Below are positions 7,479-14,374 of a stretch of 57,723 nucleotides of DNA, in pieces. The position numbers were made by a program, and so were the translations under genes. Position 1 is the stretch's first letter. Each line of letters opens with the position of its first letter. The notes below the pieces were generated by a model that saw nothing but the letters and a program-made list of their open reading frames with translations, was not told the origin of the DNA and searched no databases. The DNA comes from Myxococcota bacterium (GTDB lineage: Bacteria > Myxococcota_A > Polyangia > HGW-17), in assembly GCA_018821305.1 (NCBI GenBank), contig JAHJMN010000023.1, positions 1 to 57,723 of the forward strand. Reading direction: 5' to 3'.

Positions 7479-7495
7479 TGCGTGAAAATCACGCA
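7479..7495. promoter_or_regulatory. Palindromic activator site, proximal
   Basis: TGCGTGAAAATCACGCA, the inverted second copy of the palindrome at 7370-7386. The centres are 109 bp apart, close to a whole number of helical turns. This one is centred about 98 bp before the predicted transcription start near 7585. It is probably bound by the Fis-type domain of the neighbouring activator (inference). Confidence 0.6.
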
Positions 7496-7558
7496 TGAGA
7501 TTTAAAAATTAAAAACTTAGTTTATTGTATTTATTGAAATATTTTAAAAACACAAACA

Positions 7559-7574
7559 TGGCACACTATGTGCT
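7559..7574 (+). promoter_or_regulatory. Sigma-54 (-24/-12) promoter
   Basis: TGGCAC at 7559-7564 and TGCT at 7571-7574 match the consensus TGGCACG-N4-TTGCW at all positions except the seventh (A for G) and the first T of TTGC (G). GG and GC are separated by the required 10 bases. The predicted start is near 7585 and the first ATG of the operon is at 7598. Confidence 0.7.
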
Positions 7575-7597
7575 CTAGTTACAAAGAAGGTGCAGTA

Positions 7598-8230
7598 ATG
7601 AACACAATGCTGATTATTGAAGATAATAAATTGCTTGCTGAGTGCATATCCATGGTTCTGGAAAAGACTTTCCCGGATAAAGTTATTCTCGAAGCAAACA
7701 CTCTAAAAGATGGCCTGAAAATTGTGGATTCCATAAATCCGGATGTGATTATTTTAGATCATGTCTTTTCGGAAGGATCCGGGCTTGAAATTCTTAATAA
7801 TAATTCAGTTAAAGCGCATAAGCCGCAGATTATCTATACAAGTGGTTCTCTTGAACCCGAAGTAGTCAAAGAAATACAGTCTCTGGGAGTTAAAACCATT
7901 CTTGAAAAACCCTATGAAGTTGTAGATTTAGTTAAAATCATAAGTGGTTTTGAAAACAAAATGGGAGTATCCATTTCTAAAACGAATTTGGATTCTTCTT
8001 CGTTGAATAATATTGAAATACCTTTTGCAGCAAAGAGTAATCATTGGATTATCAACAGGCTATCCGCCATTTTAATCGCTTTTCGGTGCATGGAAAGCGA
8101 AGTACTTGAGGTTTCAGGAGAAATCAGCCCACAGGCAGAAGCTATTGCGAGATATTCCGATGAAATCACAAGTATAATTGGTGACTTGAGCAGGTATTTC
8201 AAAGAGCAAGGACACACAAAGGATGAGTGA
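7598..8230 (+). CDS. Response regulator with receiver and DHp-like helical tail
   Basis: A 210-residue protein; the ATG at 7598 follows GAAGGTG at a good distance. Receiver domain 1-118: acidic residues E8 and D9, phosphoacceptor D54 (in VIILDHVF), T81, K104. After a linker the tail (about 145-205) forms two long helices. The first contains HWIINRLSAI (from H149), which lines up with the H-box of histidine kinases (HDFNNLLSPI in the hybrid kinase of this window): His, then Asn at +4, Leu at +6, Ser at +7, Ile at +9. There is no ATP-binding domain. It could be a phosphotransfer protein of the receiver-DHp kind, or a dimerisation tail. First gene after the sigma-54 promoter; its stop overlaps the next gene by 8 bases. 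Confidence 0.75.
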   Translation: MNTMLIIEDNKLLAECISMVLEKTFPDKVILEANTLKDGLKIVDSINPDVIILDHVFSEGSGLEILNNNSVKAHKPQIIYTSGSLEPEVVKEIQSLGVKTILEKPYEVVDLVKIISGFENKMGVSISKTNLDSSSLNNIEIPFAAKSNHWIINRLSAILIAFRCMESEVLEVSGEISPQAEAIARYSDEITSIIGDLSRYFKEQGHTKDE

Positions 8231-8966
8231 GCAGGGAACGACAGTACTTCTGATTGATGATGATCCAGATATAAGTTGGATGATCAGTCGCTTTCTTGCC
8301 CGCTCCGGTTTTACAGTCACCCTTTGTGCAAATGGAAATGATGCAATTGAAGTTCTCCGCAACCGGGATTTCAATTTTGTAATCAGCGATATTCAACTTC
8401 CAGGCATAAATGGCATTGCAGTCCTTGAATGGATTAAAGCCAATAAGCCTGATATCCGAGTGATCATAATGACGGCATACGGCGCTGTTACAATAAAGCA
8501 AATCAGCATGGGAAAAGGAGCCATTTTGTACCTTGAAAAGCCGATAGATCCCTCTCTGATTATTGAAGTTCTCAAAAATGAAATAAAAAACGGAGAGGAA
8601 AAACTTTTTAAAGGAACTGCCTGTGATATTGAACTGCTTGAATATATACAGTTTTTACTTCTTACAAGAAAGAAAGTAAAGCTTCAGTTGTCATCGGACG
8701 GTAGTGATGCACTGATATACTTTGAATACGGGAAGGTAGTTCATGCAGAATACGGAAATTATAAAGGAATTGATGCTTTTTATGAAATCATCAAAACCTT
8801 TGAGCACGGTAGTTTTATTACAACTCCTATTCATGCATCACCGGAAGTAACAATAGAAAAACCCGGGGAATTCCTGTTGTTTGAAGCAGCAAGAATAAAA
8901 GATGAAGTCACATTTGGCGCAGGGGATGAAAATGACGAAGAACTGGAATTTGATATTTTTAAATAG
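8223..8966 (+). CDS. Response regulator with DUF4388 output domain
   Basis: A 247-residue protein. Receiver 1-120: DDD at 12-14, phosphoacceptor D56, T84 in MTAYG, K106 in EKP. The second half, about 128-205, has the DUF4388 (PATAN-like) pattern: FKGTACDIELLEYIQFLLLTRK, then a beta hairpin with ALIYFEYGKVVHAEYGNYKGIDAFYEII and FEHGSF. DUF4388 domains are found in PatA of cyanobacteria and in many Myxococcota and Deltaproteobacteria regulators, and are thought to mediate protein contacts in polarity and motility pathways. The C-terminal end is acidic (GDENDEELEFD). Translation is likely coupled to the gene before it. Confidence 0.85.
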   Translation: MSEQGTTVLLIDDDPDISWMISRFLARSGFTVTLCANGNDAIEVLRNRDFNFVISDIQLPGINGIAVLEWIKANKPDIRVIIMTAYGAVTIKQISMGKGAILYLEKPIDPSLIIEVLKNEIKNGEEKLFKGTACDIELLEYIQFLLLTRKKVKLQLSSDGSDALIYFEYGKVVHAEYGNYKGIDAFYEIIKTFEHGSFITTPIHASPEVTIEKPGEFLLFEAARIKDEVTFGAGDENDEELEFDIFK

Positions 8967-9012
8967 TGTTCGAGTTGATTTTTATAATTTTTCGGATGCT
9001 AACAGGTGAAAA

Positions 9013-9477
9013 ATGCAGGTACATCATAATGCAAAGGAAGCCCTCGATAAACTTGTTAACGACAGTGAGTGCATTACCGCACTGCTGATCTCCCGGGAAG
9101 GTGTCTCCATTGAAGAATCGGGCAACACTGGATACCTGAACACAACTGCCCTCGCTGCTTTGATTGCCGGTATGTTTACGGCGACAAGAGAAGTAGCCCG
9201 AATGGTGGGAGAAGAGCATTTTTCCATTTTACTTCAGCAAGGGACAAACCGTCATATCCATATTTCTTTAATTAATGAAACTGTGATGATGGTAATAATT
9301 TTTGAAGATTATCAGCGCATTGGAAAAGTCAGGTATGAGGCTAAAAAAGCCTCTGAAGTCATCGCCAATATCATGCAGCCGGAACCTGAGGCAAGCGTAG
9401 AAAAACTCAATGTTGCAGGTTTCAGAGAATATGCACTCAATCTTATAGACAGAATTTTTGATAAACCACAGGGATAG
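9013..9477 (+). CDS. Roadblock/LC7 domain protein (MglB-like)
   Basis: A 154-residue protein; AGGTG lies 5 bases before the ATG. Residues 1-120 are a clear roadblock/LC7 domain: LDKLVNDSECITALLISREG, then GNTGYLNTTALAALIAGMFTATREVARM, then FSILLQQGTNRHIHISLI, MMVIIFEDYQRIGKVRY. A C-terminal extension of 30 residues follows. It lies 10 bases before the MglA-like GTPase gene, the same adjacency as mglB-mglA in Myxococcus, so a GAP or partner role for that GTPase is a fair inference. Confidence 0.85.
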   Translation: MQVHHNAKEALDKLVNDSECITALLISREGVSIEESGNTGYLNTTALAALIAGMFTATREVARMVGEEHFSILLQQGTNRHIHISLINETVMMVIIFEDYQRIGKVRYEAKKASEVIANIMQPEPEASVEKLNVAGFREYALNLIDRIFDKPQG

Positions 9478-9487
9478 GGCTCAGGAT

Positions 9488-10069
9488 ATGCCGTATATAA
9501 ATTATGATAAACAGGAAATTGCATTCAAAATTGTATATTTCGGGCCTGGGATGAGTGGGAAAACTACAAATCTTATTAAAATTCATGAAATTCTTGATCC
9601 CCAAAAGTGCAGTGAAATGGTTGTTTTGGATACTGAAGAAGAAAGAACTCTTTTCTTTGATTTTCTTCCATTTGATCTCGGAAGCATCTGCGGTTTTTCC
9701 GTGCGATTTAATATGTATACAGTGCCGGGCCAGGTTCAATATGAAGCTTCAAGAAAATTGATTCTGGACGGAGCGGATGGAGTTGTTTTTGTAGCGGATT
9801 CTCATCCTTCAAAACGGGAAGAAAATCTTCTGAGTTATCAAATGATGACGGAAAACTTTGTTTCCCACGGGTTTGATCCCGTTACTTATCCTCTGGTACT
9901 CCAGTTCAATAAAAGAGATCTGGATCAGGTTATGAATATATCGGAAATGAATGCATCATTGAATAAAGGTGGACATAAAACTTTTGAAGCGGTGGCTCTG
10001 AAAGGGCAAGGTGTTATTGAAACAATTAAAGAAGTTTCAAAACAGATTGTTACGAGATTTGAAATTTGA
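9488..10069 (+). CDS. MglA-family Ras-like GTPase
   Basis: A 193-residue small GTPase starting at MPYINYDKQ, close in length to Myxococcus MglA (195). P-loop GPGMSGKT at 19-26, the MglA-typical TLFFDFLP at 54-61, TVPGQV at 78-83 in which Thr replaces the Asp of the DxxG motif just as in MglA, then the signature SRKLILDGADGVVFVADS, and NKRD at 141-144 for guanine recognition. MglA sets front-rear polarity in Myxococcus and is switched by MglB. The neighbouring roadblock and DUF4388 genes suggest a parallel polarity or localisation switch. It differs from MglA enough in the C-terminal half to be a paralogue; the name mglA is not assigned. Confidence 0.9.
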   Translation: MPYINYDKQEIAFKIVYFGPGMSGKTTNLIKIHEILDPQKCSEMVVLDTEEERTLFFDFLPFDLGSICGFSVRFNMYTVPGQVQYEASRKLILDGADGVVFVADSHPSKREENLLSYQMMTENFVSHGFDPVTYPLVLQFNKRDLDQVMNISEMNASLNKGGHKTFEAVALKGQGVIETIKEVSKQIVTRFEI

Positions 10070-10121
10070 TTCGTAAAATTTCTGAAATACAGGACAAGAA
10101 CTGATTCAATTGGAGATCATT

Positions 10122-10814
10122 ATGGCGATAACAGGTTCAATCAGCGATATCGGGATAATCGATTTGATTCAGTTTCCCCATAATAAAAAGAAAACCGGGG
10201 AAATGATTATAGTCAACGAAGATTTGGGAGAAATCAGATGTAATTATGTTGATGGTAGACTTGTTAATGTAAAAACTGATTACAAAACAGGTCTGGAGGG
10301 TCTTGTTGAAATAATCGATCTCACCAGTGGAGAATTTGAATTCAGAAACCAGACTACGGATCCTGAAATCCTGATTGATATGGATCTTCATCGGGCAATT
10401 ATGGTTGCCCTGAAACTGAAAGATGAAAATAAAAAGAAGAGCAAGGAGCTCGAATTACTCAAGAATATCAATTTTGATCATTTGTACAAACTTCTTGAAA
10501 ACATTATAGAAAAATCTGGGAATTTCATTCACTACGCTGTCCTTTCCTCCGCGGGTGTGGCTTTTAAATACTGGAGTTCTCCTGAAGCAAGTAATGATTT
10601 TGAAGCAATTGAAAGTACTGTAAGCCAATTCTGGACTTCAATAAAAAGATTTTCGCCGGGAAAGCTTCTCCTTGAAACCTCTGATTTCCTGATTAGTTCA
10701 ATTTCTGCAGGCGATCATGTTCAGATAGTCTTTTTCTCTCCCGTCGGTGTAAGCCCCGGAGCCGTAACAATGGCTTTATCTAAAATAATTGCATCTGTTC
10801 GGGGGGAATCATGA
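10122..10814 (+). CDS. DUF4388 protein with roadblock-like C-terminal half
   Basis: A 230-residue protein; the ATG at 10122 follows GGAG by 6 bases. Residues 1-105 are DUF4388: ITGSISDIGIIDLIQFPHNK, EMIIVNEDLGEIRCNYVDGRLVNV, GLEGLVEIIDLTSGEFEF. After a charged linker, residues about 120-230 (LLENIIEKSGNFIHYAVLSS ... GVSPGAVTMALSKIIASV) have the helix-strand-strand-helix order of a divergent roadblock domain. Such DUF4388-roadblock arrangements sit beside MglA-like GTPases in Myxococcota-type genomes. Its stop overlaps the next start (ATGA), so the DnaA-like ATPase is translationally coupled to it. Confidence 0.75.
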   Translation: MAITGSISDIGIIDLIQFPHNKKKTGEMIIVNEDLGEIRCNYVDGRLVNVKTDYKTGLEGLVEIIDLTSGEFEFRNQTTDPEILIDMDLHRAIMVALKLKDENKKKSKELELLKNINFDHLYKLLENIIEKSGNFIHYAVLSSAGVAFKYWSSPEASNDFEAIESTVSQFWTSIKRFSPGKLLLETSDFLISSISAGDHVQIVFFSPVGVSPGAVTMALSKIIASVRGES

Positions 10815-11983
10815 TCGATCCCGCTATTCGTCTTAAAAATGAACGGGAATTACTGGATTTTTTAACTTCCGGACTCATAAGAATGGAAGATGCCCGAAAA
10901 ATCCTCGCCTACTGCGAATTGGCGGGCTGTGATATTAAAACAGCCTTCAGAAAACTTGAAATTCCTGTTGAAACTCTGAATCCAGAGGGAACGACGACAA
11001 TTCCCCACCTGCATGAATTATTTCAGAAGCCCAACCCTGATCTTAAATTTGAAAATTTCATTTCATGTCCTGAAAATGAGTTTTCTCTTGAAATTGCAAG
11101 GTCTTTAATTGAAAAAAGGGAAAAGAATCTCTTTTATAACCCCCTTTATATTTATGGTAATATCGGTGTTGGAAAAACACACCTGTTAAGCGCTATATAT
11201 AATCAGTATCAGGATAAATCCATTTTCATTACAAGTCTTGAACTTAAAAATATTTATTCCGCCCATCCTAATGCCAGTAATTTTATTATCAATTATATCA
11301 ATAATTTTGCAATAATTTGCATTGACGATATTCAATTATTTGACTCCAGTGAACAGCTCCAACTTGAACTTTTTCAAATCTTTAACACTGCTCTGGCAGG
11401 AAAAAAACATGTTATTGTCAGTTCAGACGTTCCGCCCACAAGACTCAAAGGAATCGAAGAGAGACTTATTTCAAGACTGGGTGGTGGAGTAATTGCGAAT
11501 CTCGGAATGGGTGACAGCAGTTTTAAAAGACGAGTGATCGAGGGTATGGATAAAGAAGGTGTATTTCCTCCTTCAGTGACCGACTTTATTGCAAACCACA
11601 TTTTTGATAATATCAGGCATCTGAAATCAGTTATTCATCAATTACTTACCCTGAATGAAACAATGAAAATACCTCTAACGGTGGAAACCGCGAGATCATT
11701 CGCTCCAACAGGCCATGACTTGAATAACGCACCAGAGTGCAAAAACTCAGACCCAAACATTTCTGACAGCCGCCGAAAAACGAGAGAGCGATTTCGTCAC
11801 ATGGTTGAAAGTGCTGAAACCATGGAAGAGCAAAGACTTGCCATTGAAATCGCAATGAATGATCGCCTGCGAGAACTGCGGGAACTCGGGGAATCCGGAG
11901 AGGAATATGCAAAATTAAAAAAATCCATTGAGTTTATTCAATGCGGAGAAATAGGAAAAGCAATGGAGCTTTTCCAGATTTAA
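10811..11983 (+). CDS. DnaA/Hda-like AAA+ ATPase without DNA-binding domain IV
   Basis: A 390-residue protein. Residues 80-330 follow DnaA domain III: F-x-NFI ... NPLYIYGNIGVGKTHLL (Walker A 116-123), Walker B IICIDDIQLF, SSDVPPTRLKGIEERLISRL (DnaA box-VII-type region), and IFDNIRHLKSVIHQLL, the DnaA NIReLEG-type segment. The DnaA helix-turn-helix domain is absent; instead a charged helical tail follows (about 320-390). The first 60 residues (LLDFLTSGLIRMEDARKILAY ...) resemble the two-helix repeat of GspE/MshE N-terminal domains, some of which bind c-di-GMP. Hda and DnaA act in replication initiation; here the genetic context is signalling, so a chaperone or localisation ATPase seems more likely. 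It is coupled to the DUF4388 gene before it. Confidence 0.8.
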   Translation: MIDPAIRLKNERELLDFLTSGLIRMEDARKILAYCELAGCDIKTAFRKLEIPVETLNPEGTTTIPHLHELFQKPNPDLKFENFISCPENEFSLEIARSLIEKREKNLFYNPLYIYGNIGVGKTHLLSAIYNQYQDKSIFITSLELKNIYSAHPNASNFIINYINNFAIICIDDIQLFDSSEQLQLELFQIFNTALAGKKHVIVSSDVPPTRLKGIEERLISRLGGGVIANLGMGDSSFKRRVIEGMDKEGVFPPSVTDFIANHIFDNIRHLKSVIHQLLTLNETMKIPLTVETARSFAPTGHDLNNAPECKNSDPNISDSRRKTRERFRHMVESAETMEEQRLAIEIAMNDRLRELRELGESGEEYAKLKKSIEFIQCGEIGKAMELFQI

Positions 11984-12002
11984 AGAATATAAGGAGTTGA
12001 AA

Positions 12003-12350
12003 ATGTCAAACGTGAAAATGATTCTGAACGAAATCCTGAAAACTGACGGCATCCACGAAGCCCTCATTGTAGGAAGAGACGGTTTTGTTATTGAAGCTAC
12101 AGGCAATATGGAAGCGGATATGCTTGGTGTTGCCGTTTCCACTGTTATCGGATCCATCGAAAGTATGGGAAACAACACCAATCAAGGCAAATTGTTCGAG
12201 GTCATGGCTGAATATGACCAGGGTACAATCATTGTTGCTCCCGTTGGTCGTGACGCTGTTTTGGGTGTAACCGCAAAAGGTGGTGCAAACCTTGGTGCAG
12301 TGCGTTTTGCAGTCAAGAAAAATATCCGTGAACTTGAAAGAGTGCTTTGA
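12003..12350 (+). CDS. Roadblock/LC7 domain protein
   Basis: A 115-residue single-domain roadblock protein; AAGGAG lies 6 bases before the ATG. The order is textbook: MILNEILKTDGIHEALIVGRDG, VIEATG, AVSTVIGSIESMG, KLFEVMAEYDQGTIIVAPVG and LGVTAKGGANLGAVRFAVKKNIREL. It is the best-conserved roadblock gene of the island and the likeliest GTPase-regulating partner. A copy of repeat R1 begins just after its stop codon, which may end or weaken transcription into the next genes. Confidence 0.9.
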   Translation: MSNVKMILNEILKTDGIHEALIVGRDGFVIEATGNMEADMLGVAVSTVIGSIESMGNNTNQGKLFEVMAEYDQGTIIVAPVGRDAVLGVTAKGGANLGAVRFAVKKNIRELERVL

Positions 12351-12351
12351 G

Positions 12352-12489
12352 GGTTAATGTCCTGAAATTCAGTTTTTCAATTTAAAGAAAATTTTTCAGG
12401 ACAACAAAAGCAACGTTATAAATTTACTTGTAGTGGCCGGATAGAATTTATACTAAATTCTTCGTGAAGCGAATTTCCGGACACATCTT
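12352..12489. repeat. Dispersed repeat R1, copy 2 (short subtype)
   Basis: It lies within the operon-like run, between a stop at 12350 and the next ribosome-binding site. Ends are GGTTAATGTCCTGAAATTC and, on the other strand, TGTCCGGAAATTCGCTTC. The interior has TAGTGGCCGG, which matches the copy at 57587-57723 in reverse orientation rather than the AAATTGAGCATG subtype. A middle CAGGACA at about 12398 is the internal mark seen in all copies. Confidence 0.7.
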
Positions 12490-12507
12490 AATAAAAAGGA
12501 GATAGAA

Positions 12508-12969
12508 ATGTCAAAAACTATAGATGCAAGAGTTGTTCAAGGTGTCCTTTATGGAATTTATAAATCTCTTTATGCCGTAGCTGGAGCATCGTCCCCCGCG
12601 GTAATGAGACAAGCCGCCCCACATATTTTGACGGCTTTGAATGCTCTGGGAGTTGATTTTACCTGTGTGGATAATATCGAAAAACTTCAAAGTAAACTTG
12701 GTGAAACACTAACTTCCAGTGGAATGTGCGATTCCATCAAATTCAATATCGAAGGAAACATTCTGAAAGCTGAAATCACTAATTGTTCGTTTTATGATCT
12801 TACGGAAAAATTGAAAAGTGAAGGAATTCCACCATTTGGATGTCCTTTTGCAGCACTTACAATTGCAATTGCGGAAAAAAATCTCGGCAAACGCGCCCGA
12901 ATTAAAAATCTAGAACCTAAACCTGGTGGTAACCGTGGTGATACCCTTTTGGAAGTTGAATTATCTTAA
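12508..12969 (+). CDS. Hypothetical protein, possibly V4R-like
   Basis: A 153-residue protein with AAAAGGAGAT before the ATG. The N-terminal half is helical (VVQGVLYGIYKSLYAVAG ... APHILTALNALG). The second half has ITNCSFYDLTEKL and GCPFAALTIAIAEKNLGK, then GDTLLEVEL, the pattern of a V4R-type ligand-binding domain in which paired Cys lie near the end, but only two of the usual Cys are present. The assignment is tentative. It begins the group of genes that follow the R1 repeat and probably forms one unit with the next two. Confidence 0.5.
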   Translation: MSKTIDARVVQGVLYGIYKSLYAVAGASSPAVMRQAAPHILTALNALGVDFTCVDNIEKLQSKLGETLTSSGMCDSIKFNIEGNILKAEITNCSFYDLTEKLKSEGIPPFGCPFAALTIAIAEKNLGKRARIKNLEPKPGGNRGDTLLEVELS

Positions 12970-12979
12970 AGGATAGACA

Positions 12980-13579
12980 ATGTCCAGTTTCGCTTCAGAC
13001 CTAAAACTTGGTAAAAAGGAAGTTAAAGTTGTTTCCGAAACAACAGAAAGTGGACTGTTTCTAATCAGTCGGGTCATTTACAAAGGACAATCGGTTCTGT
13101 CTGTAAAAAACCCAGTAACCGAATGTGGCGGCGTTTCCCAGTATCACCAGCAGTTTTCTGAAAATGTTAAAGACAGAATTAATGAATTGTTTAAAAGTGT
13201 TACGGGCCGTGAACCTTCCCATGCAAATATGTGCTCGTGTCTCGCAAAAAATACGGAGTTTTCTCTGGTTGCTGTGGGTAACGATCCCTGGTTTTCCGGC
13301 GGAATTTCGTCACTTCCCTTTGTGGAATGGTCGTCCCAGAGTGTTAAAGCGTTTTTATTCTGGCTCCATATTCACGGTGCCTTTAGCGGTGAACATTTCT
13401 CACTAGGTTCACTTTCAAGATTTGTCATTTCAAATGAAGAAAACAACCATTTTATAATTCCTTTTGAAAAGAGTTGGGTTTTTATTTCTACAGAAAGCAC
13501 AATAAACCTCGGACAGAGTATACAATATGTTGAAAAAGCTCTGACCCAGTCATACTCAAGCCGGGATATAACAACTTGA
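12980..13579 (+). CDS. Hypothetical protein
   Basis: A 199-residue cytoplasmic protein with AAAGGA ahead of its ATG, 10 bases after the previous stop. I do not recognise it. Visible features are an N-terminal beta-rich part (VKVVSETTESGLFLISRVIYKG), a Cys pair in NMCSCLAKN around residue 85, and a C-terminal helix-rich end. The last 60 residues (HFIIPFEKSWVFISTESTIN) have a faint roadblock-like rhythm but no more than that. It is read 3 bases before the ankyrin gene, so the two are coexpressed. Confidence 0.5.
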   Translation: MSSFASDLKLGKKEVKVVSETTESGLFLISRVIYKGQSVLSVKNPVTECGGVSQYHQQFSENVKDRINELFKSVTGREPSHANMCSCLAKNTEFSLVAVGNDPWFSGGISSLPFVEWSSQSVKAFLFWLHIHGAFSGEHFSLGSLSRFVISNEENNHFIIPFEKSWVFISTESTINLGQSIQYVEKALTQSYSSRDITT

Positions 13580-13582
13580 TCC

Positions 13583-14374
13583 ATGAAACTGAAGCAGGAA
13601 ACTCAATCCAAAAGTTTTTTTGACTCCGTTGAAGAAGGCGATCTTCAGGAAGTCCTAAAGTATCTGAAAAGGGATCCCTCATGCCTGTTTTTAAGAAATG
13701 ATTATCAGGAAACTGCACTTCACAGGGCTGCTTTATTGGGAAATATCAAGTTAGTCATGTTGCTGAAAAACAACCAGAACATCCAAATGGAAGATATTTT
13801 TGGTTTTACACCCTTCGCGCGTGCAGCCATGAGCGGTCACAGGGATTTACTACCTTTTCTCGGCAACTTAACTGATACTCCGGATAAAAATGGTTCTACT
13901 CCCCTTATGTGGGCTTGTGCCAGACATCACTCAGATGTCATTTCTTATCTTCTCAAAGTAGGAGGCAATATTGATCATCGTAATTTGTTTGGTATGACTG
14001 CACTTTCAGAATGTGCCTTGCGAGGATACACACACCTGTGTCAAGTACTGCTGGAAAACGGTGCAATTATTGACATTCCCGATAACCATCTTCAAACGCC
14101 CCTTCACAAGGCCCTCTGGAAACAATACCCCGAGACAGCCTACTATTTATTAGATTCTGGGGCAGATGCAGATTTTGCTGACGAAAATGGATTTACCCCC
14201 ATTATGTGGGCTTCAAAATGGGGATTTGAAGAAGTTGTTAAAATTCTCATCGAGAAAGGCGCTAATGTTCATCAAACAAGCATCCGGGGACAAAGTGCCC
14301 TGATGGAAGCGGCAAATCGAGGACATGTGAACATATTAAAAATCCTTGAATCGATAACATGTTCAAGCTGTTGA
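13583..14374 (+). CDS. Ankyrin-repeat protein
   Basis: A 263-residue protein built almost wholly of ankyrin repeats. About seven are visible, marked by T(A/P)LHRAALLGN, TPFARAAMSGH, TPLMWACARHH, TALSECALRGY, TPLHKALWKQ, TPIMWASKWGF and SALMEAANRGH. Loops such as NGAIIDIPDN and GADADFADENG are standard. No signal peptide, so cytoplasmic; it is a protein-binding scaffold by family. It is the last gene of the run and its 3' end overlaps that of the histidine kinase on the other strand by 12 bases. Confidence 0.9.
   Translation: MKLKQETQSKSFFDSVEEGDLQEVLKYLKRDPSCLFLRNDYQETALHRAALLGNIKLVMLLKNNQNIQMEDIFGFTPFARAAMSGHRDLLPFLGNLTDTPDKNGSTPLMWACARHHSDVISYLLKVGGNIDHRNLFGMTALSECALRGYTHLCQVLLENGAIIDIPDNHLQTPLHKALWKQYPETAYYLLDSGADADFADENGFTPIMWASKWGFEEVVKILIEKGANVHQTSIRGQSALMEAANRGHVNILKILESITCSSC

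Noticed and set aside
9488-10069. Naming the GTPase mglA
   Set aside because: All MglA motifs are present, but divergence and the different neighbours fit a paralogue as well as the true polarity gene.
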